A stretch of DNA of 37,242 nt from Ferrovibrio sp. (GCF_002796975.1 NZ_PEKV01000017.1:1-37242); one strand, 5' to 3'. Positions 16,777 to 25,222 are shown, counted from the first letter of the stretch. Numbers and translations are program-made. The notes: generated by a model not told the origin, from the letters alone.

Positions 16777-17525
16777 CGACCGCCATCGACCTCCATGCAG
16801 ACGCCAGTGATAAAGTTCGCCTCATCCGAGGCGAGGTAGAGCGCGGCATTGGCGATATCGGTCGGCGTCGAAAAGCGGCCGATCGGAATAGTGCTGACGA
16901 ATTTCGCCTTCATCTCCGGGGTTTCTTCACCGCCCATGAATTCCTTCAGCATCGGCGTCAGGCCGGCGACCGGGTTCAGCGCATTGACGCGGATCTGCTC
17001 GGGCGCCAGTTCCACTGCCATTGCCCGGGTCAGCGTGATCACCGCGCCCTTCGAGCCGTTATACCAGACCAGACCAGGGCGGGGCCGCACGCCGGCCGTG
17101 GACGCGATGTTGATGAAGCAGCCGCCGCCGCGCTTGCGCATTTCGGGGATGGCATGCTGGGCTGAGAGGTAGATGCTCTTCACGTTGACGGCGAACAGCT
17201 TGTCGAAGGTGGCTTCGTCGGTGTTCAGCAGCGAGGCATTGCGCTGTGGCATGCCGGCATTGTTCACCATGATGTCCAGCCCGCCGAAGGCTTCGACGGC
17301 CTTTTCCACCAGGGTCTTCATCTGCCCGTTCTGGCTGACATCGGCGGCAACCGGCAGTGCCTTCTGCCCGGCCTTGTTGATTTCGCCGGCGACTCTTTCC
17401 GCAGCAGCGAGATTCAGGTCGCCGATCACCACGGATGCGCCCTCGGCTGCGAAGCGCTTGGCGATGCCTTCGCCGAAACCCGAACCGCCACCCGTTACGA
17501 TCGCAACCTTGCCAGACAGACGCAT
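16767..17525 (-). CDS. SDR-family oxidoreductase
   Basis: Short-chain dehydrogenase/reductase of 252 aa, classical type. Cofactor motif TGGGSGFG (11-18), NNAG near 88, catalytic Ser in NIASTAG, and YNGSK (Tyr-x3-Lys). An acidic residue after the second strand (GDLN) suggests NAD(H). The C-terminal GVCMEVDGGRCI is the usual SDR tail. The substrate cannot be read. A strong Shine-Dalgarno (GGGAGGAA) precedes the ATG. It is divergent from the dehalogenase-like gene, with a 139-bp gap between the start codons. Confidence 0.9.
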   Translation of the reverse strand: MRLSGKVAIVTGGGSGFGEGIAKRFAAEGASVVIGDLNLAAAERVAGEINKAGQKALPVAADVSQNGQMKTLVEKAVEAFGGLDIMVNNAGMPQRNASLLNTDEATFDKLFAVNVKSIYLSAQHAIPEMRKRGGGCFINIASTAGVRPRPGLVWYNGSKGAVITLTRAMAVELAPEQIRVNALNPVAGLTPMLKEFMGGEETPEMKAKFVSTIPIGRFSTPTDIANAALYLASDEANFITGVCMEVDGGRCI

Positions 17526-17664
17526 GAACCAATTCCTCCCAAAAATACAGGGGCCTTCCCTAAAAAAGCCGTGCCAATCACTCTAGCCTGCCGGCCGGGG
17601 CATGCAAGCGCCTGATTCCCCTGCTAGACTGCTTCCGATGCAGTCAGGGATAGGGAGGCGCGGC

Positions 17665-18549
17665 GTGCTGTTTCCGGGTTTCGAGCTAAAGCGTGTGGCC
17701 GGCGAAGGCGCCGAGATCAACCTGCGGATCGGCGGCAAGGGGCCGGCGCTGCTGCTGCTGCACGGCTACCCGCAAACCCATGCGATGTGGCACCGGATCG
17801 CGCCGAAACTGGCGGAAGACTTCACCGTGGTCTGCGCCGATCTGCGCGGCTATGGCGACAGCGGCAAGCCGGCCACCACGCCCGACCATGCCCCATATTC
17901 CTTCCGCGCCATGGCTGCTGATATGGTCAAAGCGATGGCCGCTCTCGGTTTCGACCAGTTTTGTCTTGCCGGCCATGACCGCGGTGCCCGCGTCTCGCAT
18001 CGCCTGACGCTGGATCATCAGGCGCGTGTGAAGAAGGTTGCGCTGATGGATATCGTGCCGACCCTGCATCTTTACGAGAATATCGATCAGCAGGTGGCGA
18101 CCGGTTATTACCACTGGTTCTGGCTGATCCAGCCCGAACCGTTCCCCGAGAAGATGATTGGCTCCGACCCGGAATTTTACCTGCGCAAGAAGACCGGCCA
18201 CTGGTCGGGCGCGAGTTTCAAATTCGACGAAGACGCCATGGCGGAGTACCTGCGCTGCTTCAGCAAACCCGAGACCATCCACGCCTCCTGCGAGGACTAC
18301 CGTGCCGCCGCCGGCATCGACCTGGTGCATGACCGCGCCGACCGCGACGCTGGCAAGCGCGTGACCTGCCCGATGCTGGTGCTGTGGGGCAGCAAGGGGC
18401 TGATGGCCAAGGCCTATGACGTGCTGGGCGCCTGGCGCGACCGGGTGAACGGACCGCTCGACGGCCATGCCGTCAACAGCGGGCATTTCCTGCCTGAGGA
18501 AGCGCCAGACGAGACTTATGCGGCGCTGATCAAGTTCCTGAAGGCCTGA
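17665..18549 (+). CDS. Haloacetate (fluoroacetate) dehalogenase-like alpha/beta hydrolase
   Basis: A 294-aa alpha/beta hydrolase. Every active-site residue of the characterised Rhodopseudomonas fluoroacetate dehalogenase has a counterpart: nucleophile D105 in GHDRGAR with carboxylate-binding R106 and R109, acid D129, halide-pocket H150-W151 (YYHWFW) and Y212 (CEDYR), base H274 (SGHFLPEEAP). This supports hydrolytic dehalogenation of 2-haloacetates through an ester intermediate. Epoxide hydrolase is the main alternative and is less likely because the H-W-Y halide set is intact. The start is GTG 17665, with GGGAGG 6 nt upstream, rather than the frame from ATG 17602; this gives the MLFPGF N-terminus seen in relatives. 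The DUF502 gene follows after 6 bp. Confidence 0.82.
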   Translation: MLFPGFELKRVAGEGAEINLRIGGKGPALLLLHGYPQTHAMWHRIAPKLAEDFTVVCADLRGYGDSGKPATTPDHAPYSFRAMAADMVKAMAALGFDQFCLAGHDRGARVSHRLTLDHQARVKKVALMDIVPTLHLYENIDQQVATGYYHWFWLIQPEPFPEKMIGSDPEFYLRKKTGHWSGASFKFDEDAMAEYLRCFSKPETIHASCEDYRAAAGIDLVHDRADRDAGKRVTCPMLVLWGSKGLMAKAYDVLGAWRDRVNGPLDGHAVNSGHFLPEEAPDETYAALIKFLKA

Positions 18550-18555
18550 TCTGCG

Positions 18556-19347
18556 ATGACCACCGACACGCCGCCGCCCAATCCCGAAACCGAACTGCCG
18601 CCTATTATCGCGCCGGCGCCGAAGGTGAGCCTGCTCACCCGCCTGCGCAATTACTTCCTGGCCGGTATTATCGTGGCCGCACCGATTGGCCTGACCATCT
18701 ATCTGGTCTTCATCACCATCGAGGCGATCGACCGTAACGTGCGTAGCCTGGTGCCGCCGGGCTACGAGCCGGAACGCTTCATCCCGTCCTACAATCTGCC
18801 CTTCGGCATTCCGGGGCTCGGCCTGATCGCGGCACTCGTCATCCTTACGCTGATTGGTTTCCTCGCCACCAACCTGATGGGCCGCACGCTGCTGTCACTC
18901 GGCGAGCGGATCGTGGCGCGCATGCCGGTGGTGCGCGGCATCTATTCGGCGCTGAAGCAGATTTTCGAAACCGTGTTCAGCCAGTCGGGTAATTCCTTCC
19001 GCCAGGTCGCGCTGGTGCCCTGGCCGTCCACCGGCTCGTGGACCATCGCCTTCGTCACCAATTATGTGCAGGGCAACGAAGTGAACGATCTGCTCGGCGA
19101 GGAGATCGTGACCGTCTACGTGCCCACTACGCCGAACCCGACCGGCGGTTACATGACCTATTATCGCCGCCGCGACATCCATATCCTGTCGATGAGCGTG
19201 GATCAGGCGATGAAGCTGATCATTTCCTGCGGTGTGATCGTGCCCCAAGGGACAATGGCGGACATTACGGACGCTCAGATCAAGGCAGCCGGCGGAGGAA
19301 GGCCCAGTGTCAAGCCCGACAATGGAGATGGCAACTTCACGCCCTGA
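18556..19347 (+). CDS. DUF502 membrane protein
   Basis: A 263-aa inner-membrane protein of the DUF502 (PF04367) family. After a Pro-rich cytoplasmic N-terminus there are two transmembrane helices (about 34-56, YFLAGIIVAAPIGLTIYLVF, and about 86-108, GLIAALVILTLIGFLATNLM), then the family core RMPVVRGIYSALKQIFETVF, QVALVPWPSTGSWTIAFVT and VYVPTTPNPTGGY. The function is unknown. Its last 41 bases overlap the start of the P450 gene, so they are co-translated. It starts 6 bp after the dehalogenase-like gene. Confidence 0.9.
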   Translation: MTTDTPPPNPETELPPIIAPAPKVSLLTRLRNYFLAGIIVAAPIGLTIYLVFITIEAIDRNVRSLVPPGYEPERFIPSYNLPFGIPGLGLIAALVILTLIGFLATNLMGRTLLSLGERIVARMPVVRGIYSALKQIFETVFSQSGNSFRQVALVPWPSTGSWTIAFVTNYVQGNEVNDLLGEEIVTVYVPTTPNPTGGYMTYYRRRDIHILSMSVDQAMKLIISCGVIVPQGTMADITDAQIKAAGGGRPSVKPDNGDGNFTP

Positions 19348-20572
19348 TCTTCCCCCGCAGGTCGCGCGTTTCGACCTGCGCGCACTGGATCGGGATTTCC
19401 TCGACAATCCCTATCCGGTCTACCATCTGTTGCGGCAGCATGATCCGGTGCGCCACATGCCCGACGGCAGCTGGTTCCTGACGCGCTACGACGACCTGCA
19501 TGCGGTCTATCGCGACAGTCGGCGCTTTTCGTCGGACAAGAAAGTGGAATTCGGCGCCAAATACGGCGAAGGCACGCCGCTGCACCGGCATCATACCACC
19601 AGTCTGGTGTTCAACGATCCGCCGCTGCATACCCGCGTGCGGCGGCTGCTGTCTCCGGCCTTCACGCCGCGCGCGCTGAAACTGCTGGAACATCGCTTTC
19701 AGGCACTGGTGGCGCGCATGCTGGACCGCGCGGAGAAAAACGGCGGCATGGACGTGATCGCCGATTTTGCTTCCGCCTTGCCGGTCGAGATCGTCGGCGA
19801 CATGCTGGCGGTGCCACATGAGGACCGCCATCTGCTGCGCGACTGGTCGCTCGCCATCCTCGGGGCGCTGGAGCCGGTGCTGACGCCGGAACGGGCAGAG
19901 CAGGGGCACCGTGCCGTCGCCGAATTCGAGACCTATCTGGAAAAGCATATCGTCGACTGGGAAACGCGCATGGATGCGCGGGAGGCGGAAGACGCCTATG
20001 GCGATGTGCTGGCAGGACTGATCCGCGGTGAGAATGGCGAGAAGCTGACCTCGGCCGAACTGGTGCAGAACTGCATCTTCCTGCTCAATGCGGGCCACGA
20101 AACCACCACCAACCTGATCGGCAACGGCATTGCCGCCTTACTGGAATGGCCGGACGAAAAGCGGCGGCTGGCGAACGATCCTGGCCTGATCAAACCGGCG
20201 ATCGAGGAGTTCCTGCGCTTTGAATCCTCCAACCAGCTCGGCAACCGCCGCGTGGTGGAGCGCGTCGAGATCGGTGGCGTGACATTCGAGCCCGGCGCGC
20301 TGGTCACGCTCTGCATCGGCGCGGCCAACCGCGATCCGGCACAGTTCGCCGATCCCGACCGGCTCGATGTCGGCCGCACGCCGAACCGGCATCTGGCTTT
20401 CGGCGCCGGCATTCACGCCTGCGCCGGCATGTCGCTGGCGCGGCTGGAGGGCCAGATTGCCGTGCAGCAGCTGCTGGCGCGTTTTCCGGACTTCCGCGCC
20501 ACCGGCACGGCCGTGCGGGGCGGTCGTGCCCGGTTCAGAGGGTATCTGTCTTTCCCCATTCAGTTCAGTTGA
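19307..20572 (+). CDS. Cytochrome P450
   Basis: Soluble bacterial class I P450, 421 aa. Haem-thiolate motif FGAGIHACAG with ligand Cys372; I-helix oxygen-binding AGHETTT; K-helix ExxR as EEFLRF; N-terminal FLDNPYPVYHLLR typical of CYP proteins. The GTG start at 19307 has a strong Shine-Dalgarno (GGAGGAAGG, 19294-19302) inside DUF502, so the 41-bp overlap is real; ATG 19322 is an alternative. The substrate is unknown and no ferredoxin or reductase gene is nearby. The M81 gene starts 2 nt after its stop. Confidence 0.94.
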   Translation: MSSPTMEMATSRPDLPPQVARFDLRALDRDFLDNPYPVYHLLRQHDPVRHMPDGSWFLTRYDDLHAVYRDSRRFSSDKKVEFGAKYGEGTPLHRHHTTSLVFNDPPLHTRVRRLLSPAFTPRALKLLEHRFQALVARMLDRAEKNGGMDVIADFASALPVEIVGDMLAVPHEDRHLLRDWSLAILGALEPVLTPERAEQGHRAVAEFETYLEKHIVDWETRMDAREAEDAYGDVLAGLIRGENGEKLTSAELVQNCIFLLNAGHETTTNLIGNGIAALLEWPDEKRRLANDPGLIKPAIEEFLRFESSNQLGNRRVVERVEIGGVTFEPGALVTLCIGAANRDPAQFADPDRLDVGRTPNRHLAFGAGIHACAGMSLARLEGQIAVQQLLARFPDFRATGTAVRGGRARFRGYLSFPIQFS

Positions 20573-20574
20573 GC

Positions 20575-22032
20575 ATGACCCGGAAAAAGCGTCTCGCCGT
20601 GGCCCGCCTCTGGCATGAGGGCAACAGTTTCACGCCGCTGCGGACCGCGCAGGCCGATTTCGAGCGCCGCGAATGGTTCGAGGGCAACGAAGGCCTGGCG
20701 CGCTATCGCGGCACCGGCACCGAACTGGGTGCGGTCGTTGCCTTCGAGGATGCCCGTCCTGACTGGGACATCACCGTGCTGCGCTGCGCCTCGGCACCGC
20801 CGGGCGGGCCGGTGGAAGACACGCTGTATGAACGCATCGTCGCCGACATGCTGCGCGGACTGGAAGGCCAACAGTGGGATGCCGTGTATCTCTCGCTGCA
20901 TGGCGCACTGGTGACGGAAAGCGAACCGCAGGCCGACCTGATGCTGCTGCGCCGCGTGCGCGCCATGATTGGCTCTACGCCGTTAGGTGTCAGTTTCGAT
21001 CTGCATGCCAATATTTCTTCCGAACTGCCGCAGCTGGTCGATTTCGCCTCAGGCTATAAAACGCATCCGCATATCGATATGGACCGGACGGCCGCGCGCG
21101 TGCTGGCTGAACTGGCACGGCTGGCCGAGGGCGGCGCGAAACTGTTTGGCGCGGTGAAAAAGCTGCCGGTGCTGCTGCACAGCTTCAATATGCGCACCGC
21201 CGCCGGTCCGATGGCCGATACCGTCAACGACGCGAAAGCGGCCACGACCGGCAGCGTGAAGGATGTCACGGTTTTCGGTGGTTTCGTCTGGGGTGACAGT
21301 CCAGATGCCGGCGCCAGCATTCTGAGTTGGGCCGAGACGGCGACGGCTGCGACGGCTGTGGCCGATGACATCGCGCAGAAGCTGTTCGACCGCCGCGAGC
21401 AGTTCCGCACCTCGCTGCCGAATCCGGTTGAGGGCCTGAAGACGGCGCTGCAGACGCCCGGTCTCGTCTGTGTGGTCGAGCCGAGCGACAATCCGCTGTC
21501 GGGCGGTATCGGCGATACCACTGGTTTGCTGCACGCGTTGCTGGAGATGAAGGTCGACGGTGAATCGGTGTTCGCCTTCCTCTACGATCCGGATCTGGTA
21601 CAGGCTGCGAAAGCCGCCGGTGTCGGAGCCAGTATTGCTGCCAAACTTGGTGGACGGATCGCGCCGCATTTCGGTACACCGGTCGAGGCGAAGGCGGAGG
21701 TTGTCGCGCTCACAGATGGTCGTTTCGTCAACGAGGGCCCGTTTGAAACAGGCATGGCGGTCGATCTGGGCGAAACCGCTGTGCTGCAGACCGGCGGTGT
21801 GAAGGTGATCGTCACCTCCAGCTGCCAGGCCGGCATCGACCCGGCCTATTTCCGCCTGCATAGCATCGATCTGGAAAAGACCCGGTTGATCGCCGCCAAG
21901 GCGAAAAACCATTTCCGCGCCGCTTTCATCGAGCGCGCCGCGATCATCGTCGATGTCGACACGCCCGGCCCGGCGGCACTCGATCTCTCAGTGCTGCCGT
22001 TCAGGTATCTGCCGGCTGGTATGGAGATGTAG
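20575..22032 (+). CDS. M81-family (MlrC-like) metallopeptidase
   Basis: A 485-aa protein of the M81 family, whose founder MlrC degrades linearised microcystin; most relatives have unknown substrates. Metal-site-like motifs are HEGNSF near the N-terminus, DLHANIS and KTHPHIDMDRT, followed by the MlrC C-terminal domain. The ATG at 20575 follows the P450 stop by 2 nt; a TTG at 20569 would overlap it. It ends the plus-strand run dehalogenase, DUF502, P450, M81. The stop is followed at once by a REP-like inverted pair with a T-run. Confidence 0.88.
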   Translation: MTRKKRLAVARLWHEGNSFTPLRTAQADFERREWFEGNEGLARYRGTGTELGAVVAFEDARPDWDITVLRCASAPPGGPVEDTLYERIVADMLRGLEGQQWDAVYLSLHGALVTESEPQADLMLLRRVRAMIGSTPLGVSFDLHANISSELPQLVDFASGYKTHPHIDMDRTAARVLAELARLAEGGAKLFGAVKKLPVLLHSFNMRTAAGPMADTVNDAKAATTGSVKDVTVFGGFVWGDSPDAGASILSWAETATAATAVADDIAQKLFDRREQFRTSLPNPVEGLKTALQTPGLVCVVEPSDNPLSGGIGDTTGLLHALLEMKVDGESVFAFLYDPDLVQAAKAAGVGASIAAKLGGRIAPHFGTPVEAKAEVVALTDGRFVNEGPFETGMAVDLGETAVLQTGGVKVIVTSSCQAGIDPAYFRLHSIDLEKTRLIAAKAKNHFRAAFIERAAIIVDVDTPGPAALDLSVLPFRYLPAGMEM

Positions 22033-22037
22033 AAAAA

Positions 22038-22102
22038 TGGATCCCCGCTTTCGCGGGGATGACGACATCATTCTCGTCGTTCCCGCGCAGGCGGGAACCC
22101 AG
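22038..22102. repeat. REP-like inverted pair, copy 1
   Basis: Two inverted copies of a palindromic unit: 22038-22063 (core CCCCGCTTTCGCGGGG) and 22076-22102 (core TCCCGCGCAGGCGGGA), with flanking GTCGT/ACGAC and CCAG/TGG bases also complementary. This is the REP/BIME arrangement. A second pair with nearly the same units is at 25063-25129. Confidence 0.85.
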
Positions 22103-22110
22103 TCTTTTTT
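22082..22110 (+). terminator. Probable intrinsic terminator after the M81 gene
   Basis: The second REP stem (CCCGC/GCGGG) is followed a few bases later by six T residues (22105-22110). It may end the plus-strand transcript and sits between the convergent M81 and tctC genes. Confidence 0.55.
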
Positions 22111-22116
22111 GGTGTA

Positions 22117-23109
22117 TCAATCGATCTTGGCGCCCGAGGCCTTCACGGCCTTGGCCCATTTCTCGATCTCGGTCTTCATCAGGTCGGCCAGTACCTGCGG
22201 CTTGCCACCCACGGGCTGCGCACCCTGCTGGTCGAACTGCGCCTTCATTTCGGGCGACTTGAGGATCGCATCGATTTCTTGGTTCAGCTTGGTCACGATG
22301 GCCGCCGGCGTCTTGGCTGGCGCATACATGGCGAACCAGGCGGTGGCGCTGTAGTCCGGCAAGCCCTGTTCGGCGACGGTCGGAATATCCGGCGTCGACG
22401 GCCAGCGCTGCGGCGTGGTGACGCCGAGCGCACGCAGCGCACCCGAGCGGATATGCGGCAGCGCCGAGGGCAGGTTGTCGAAAGTGAACTGCACATTGCC
22501 GCCCAGCAGGTCGGTCAGCATCGGGCCCGAACCGCGATAGGGCACATGCACCAGATCGGTGCCGGTCATGGTCTTGAACAACTCGGCCGAAAGATGGCCC
22601 GAGGTGCCATTGCCAGGGGTGCCGAAATTCAGCTTGCCCGGCTGCGACTTCGCCAGCGCGATGAATTCCTGCACATTCTTGGCCGGCACGCTGGGATGCA
22701 CCACCAGCACATTGGCGACCATGGCGATCAGCGACAGCGGGGCGAAATCCTTCACCGGGTCGTAGCCCAGCTTGGAATAGAGGCTGATATTGATCGAATG
22801 GGTGCCGATGGTACCCATCATGATCGTGTAGCCGTCCGCGTCCGACTTCGCCGTGTATTCGGTGCCGATATTGCCGCCCGCACCGGCGCGGTTGTCGACG
22901 ATGAACTGCTGGCCGAGCCGTTCGGTCAGTTTCTGCGACACGAGGCGGGCAAGGATGTCGGTGGTGCCGCCGGCGGGGAAGGGCACTACGACCTTCACCG
23001 GCTTGTTCGGATAAGCCTGCGCGAAGGCTTGTGTGACGGCAGCGGGTGCCAGCAGCAGCGTGGCGGCAGCCACGGCGGATAAGAGCGTCCGGGTGAAAGT
23101 CATCAGCAT
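22117..23109 (-). CDS. Bug/TctC-family extracytoplasmic solute-binding protein
   Basis: A 330-aa periplasmic binding protein of the tripartite tricarboxylate transporter family. Signal peptide 1-30 (AFA-QA cleavage), then the family signature YPNKPVKVVVPFPAGGTTD, the DNRAGAGGNIG loop, GTSGHLSAELFK and VPYRGSGPMLTDLLGG. Family members bind carboxylates, often aromatic or dicarboxylic. No tctA/tctB membrane genes are in the window, so this is an orphan binding protein, as is common for Bug proteins. It is divergent from a TetR gene that precedes a Rieske oxygenase, which suggests that it captures that enzyme's substrate or senses it. Confidence 0.93.
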   Translation of the reverse strand: MLMTFTRTLLSAVAAATLLLAPAAVTQAFAQAYPNKPVKVVVPFPAGGTTDILARLVSQKLTERLGQQFIVDNRAGAGGNIGTEYTAKSDADGYTIMMGTIGTHSINISLYSKLGYDPVKDFAPLSLIAMVANVLVVHPSVPAKNVQEFIALAKSQPGKLNFGTPGNGTSGHLSAELFKTMTGTDLVHVPYRGSGPMLTDLLGGNVQFTFDNLPSALPHIRSGALRALGVTTPQRWPSTPDIPTVAEQGLPDYSATAWFAMYAPAKTPAAIVTKLNQEIDAILKSPEMKAQFDQQGAQPVGGKPQVLADLMKTEIEKWAKAVKASGAKID

Positions 23110-23162
23110 TGTCTTTCTTGCGTTCGTTTCCTCTGGGCGAGCGGACTCGCCATGCGGCCGGC

Positions 23163-23191
23163 ATTCTAGGCCTGCCAGTCTGCTCTGCCCA
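23163..23191 (-). promoter_or_regulatory. Candidate promoter for the tctC-like gene
   Basis: On the minus strand TGGGCA (23191-23186), a 17-bp spacer and TAGAAT (23168-23163), about 55 bp before the start codon. The TetR-type palindrome lies about 70 bp upstream of its predicted start. Confidence 0.4.
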
Positions 23192-23218
23192 CGGATTTGT
23201 TTGCGGTGGCATGCAGTC

Positions 23219-23246
23219 TTGTATTTTGAATTGAATTCAATATAGT
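23219..23246 (+). promoter_or_regulatory. Candidate promoter of the TetR gene with embedded operator
   Basis: TTGTAT (23219-23224), a 16-bp spacer and TATAGT (23241-23246) lie directly before the ATG at 23253. The spacer contains the perfect 12-bp palindrome ATTGAATTCAAT (23230-23241), which reaches the first base of the -10 box. A repressor bound there would block this promoter. The transcript would have almost no leader. Confidence 0.55.
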
Positions 23247-23252
23247 TTGTAT

Positions 23253-23912
23253 ATGGCGCCCCGATTACGTGTTTCCGCTGCGGAACTGCTGCCGCCCGAC
23301 CTGCCGGCCTCGGCGCGCGGCAATGAGACCCGCGACCGCATCCTGAAGGCGGCGGCGAAAGTGCTGATCGCCGGCGACGGTCAATGCGAGATCGCCGATG
23401 TCGCGCGCGCCGCCGGCGTTTCAGCGGGCCTGAGCTATCACTATTTCACCTCCAAGGCCGGGCTCATCTCGGCCGTGGTCGAAGCCTTCTACGACCGTAT
23501 GGAAGCCGCCGTGATGGAGCCCAATCCGAAGCCGGGCGCGGGCTGGGGCGAGCGCGAGCGGCTGCGGCTCGAACGCATGGTCGACTTTTATTATGCCGAA
23601 CCGCTGGCGCCGCTGATCCTGACCCGGCTCAGCCGCACGCCAGAGGTGGCAGCTGTCGAAGCTGCGCGGCTGGCACGGCATATCGATCTGGCGGCGCGCA
23701 ATATCGAACTGGCACAGCAGAAGAGTGAAATCCCTGTCGAACTGGACGCGCATCTGCTCGGTGCGATGATCCTCGGCGGATTGCGACAGGCGATCGGTCA
23801 GGCCCTCGGCATGGTGAAGCGTCCAGGCCGCGAGAAGATTACGGAACAGCTCTGGTCCTTCATCACCGGGACCGCGCAGCTGAAGCCGGCCAGGAAGAAA
23901 GCCGCGCGCTGA
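23253..23912 (+). CDS. TetR-family transcriptional regulator
   Basis: A 219-aa one-component regulator. The N-terminal helix-turn-helix spans about 25-75, with recognition-helix segment VSAGLSYHYFTSKAGL typical of TetR; the C-terminal part is a helical ligand-binding domain. The ATG at 23253 is used; an in-frame TTG lies 6 nt upstream. No Shine-Dalgarno is visible, consistent with a very short leader. Its TGA shares a base with the ATG of the Rieske gene, so regulator and oxygenase are one translational unit. It probably autoregulates through the palindrome in its promoter. Confidence 0.92.
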   Translation: MAPRLRVSAAELLPPDLPASARGNETRDRILKAAAKVLIAGDGQCEIADVARAAGVSAGLSYHYFTSKAGLISAVVEAFYDRMEAAVMEPNPKPGAGWGERERLRLERMVDFYYAEPLAPLILTRLSRTPEVAAVEAARLARHIDLAARNIELAQQKSEIPVELDAHLLGAMILGGLRQAIGQALGMVKRPGREKITEQLWSFITGTAQLKPARKKAAR

Positions 23913-25060
23913 TGCAGCCCGCTTTGCAGAAAGAATGGCTCGGCCGTGTGCGCGATCATATGGCGGCACGCAGTACCGATATGGCCGAGACGGTGACGCG
24001 CATCGATATCGCGCGCTACACCGATCCGCAGCGACTGGCGGCCGAGCAGGCGCTGCTGCGCCGCACGCCGGTTTTCGTCAGCTTTGCATCGAAACTGTCG
24101 AAGCCCGGCGATTACGTCACACATGACCTGCTCGGGCTGCCGATCCTGGTGCTGCGCGATATGGATGGCGTGCTGCGCGCCTTCCTCAATGTCTGCCGCC
24201 ATCGCGGCGCCAAGCTGGTCTGGGACAAGGGCGGCTGCGGCAAGCGCGCTTTCACCTGTCCCTATCATGCCTGGAGTTATGATCTGCGTGGCACCTTGCG
24301 CGGCATACCGCATGAAGCCGGTTTCGCCGGGCTCGACAAGACGCAGCACAATCTCGTGCGGCTGGCAGTGACGGAGGCTTTCGGCCTTGTCTTCGTGCAG
24401 CCGGATTCCGCGCTGCCGGACTACGACTTCACGGGTTTTCTGTCAGGCATCCGCGACGATCTCGAAGGCTTCGGCCTCGGCGATCACATCCTGCATGACG
24501 AGCGTGAGATCGGCATCAACTGCAACTGGAAGGTCGTGGTCGAGGGCGGGCTGGAAACCTATCACGTGCAGCACGCGCACAAGCGCACGATTGCGCCGAT
24601 GTTTGCCGACAATGTCGCGGTGGCCGACCGGCTCGATCCGCATATGCGGCTCTATTTCACCAAGCGCAATGCGGCAGAACTGGTTGCGGGCACAGCGCAG
24701 GGCACGATCCGCGACTACGGCAACCCGCTTTACTACATCTTTCCCAATCTGATCATCCTGGTGCAGCCCGATCACGCCACCGCCATGGCCGTGCTGCCGA
24801 AGGGGACTGACACCTGTATCGTACATGGCGGCGCGCTGGTGCCGCCGGTCACGGAGAAGGGCCCGGCCGGCACGGCCAAGGCCGACGCGCACTGGGACCG
24901 CAACGTGAAGATCTTCTGGGACGCGCTGGACGAGGATTTCCAGATGGGCCAGGCGATCCAGGCCGGCTTCCGCTCCGGCGCCAACAGCCACATCACCTTC
25001 GGCCGCTTCGAGCAGGGCTGCGCCTGGTTCCACGACAGCTTGGATGCGCGGCTCAAATAG
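23912..25060 (+). CDS. Rieske-type aromatic-ring-hydroxylating oxygenase alpha subunit
   Basis: A 382-aa oxygenase. The Rieske [2Fe-2S] ligands are C95, H97, C116 and H119 (CRHRG and CPYHAW). The mononuclear iron site reads ETYH-x4-H, giving H218 and H223, with E215 at the position of the bridging Asp of naphthalene dioxygenase. A later Asp near the C-terminus would complete the facial triad. The electron-transfer reductase is not encoded nearby, so it must be supplied from elsewhere. Substrates of this family include aromatic acids, quaternary amines and phenoxy compounds. Coupling to the TetR gene and to a divergent Bug protein indicates a substrate-induced catabolic module. Confidence 0.92.
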   Translation: MQPALQKEWLGRVRDHMAARSTDMAETVTRIDIARYTDPQRLAAEQALLRRTPVFVSFASKLSKPGDYVTHDLLGLPILVLRDMDGVLRAFLNVCRHRGAKLVWDKGGCGKRAFTCPYHAWSYDLRGTLRGIPHEAGFAGLDKTQHNLVRLAVTEAFGLVFVQPDSALPDYDFTGFLSGIRDDLEGFGLGDHILHDEREIGINCNWKVVVEGGLETYHVQHAHKRTIAPMFADNVAVADRLDPHMRLYFTKRNAAELVAGTAQGTIRDYGNPLYYIFPNLIILVQPDHATAMAVLPKGTDTCIVHGGALVPPVTEKGPAGTAKADAHWDRNVKIFWDALDEDFQMGQAIQAGFRSGANSHITFGRFEQGCAWFHDSLDARLK

Positions 25061-25062
25061 TT

Positions 25063-25129
25063 GTCGTTCCCGCGAAAGCGGGAACCCAGCCTCCCTGCCT
25101 GACTGGGCCCCCGCTTTCGCGGGGGCGAC
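25063..25129. repeat. REP-like inverted pair, copy 2
   Basis: Two inverted 27-bp units, 25063-25089 (core TCCCGCGAAAGCGGGA) and 25103-25129 (core CCCCGCTTTCGCGGGG), share GTCG and CCAG flanks with the pair at 22038-22102. This pair begins 2 bp after the Rieske stop and could act as a terminator or mRNA-stabilising structure. Confidence 0.88.
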
Positions 25130-25222
25130 GGATAGGTTTTGCACACAAAGGTGTCATCAGCTCGACGGCGAGCCGCCACTTAATCCCTTGGCCGGACCTT
25201 ACCGGCACACTACATTTGTTCC

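Noticed and set aside
22001..22116. Peptide-like reading through the REP pair, joined to the tctC region
   Set aside because: The frame runs through repeat palindromes and is out of frame with the binding protein; it is a typical product of translating REP elements.
22038..25129. CRISPR array
   Set aside because: The repeated palindromes occur as two inverted pairs 3 kb apart, with no regularly spaced spacers and no cas genes.
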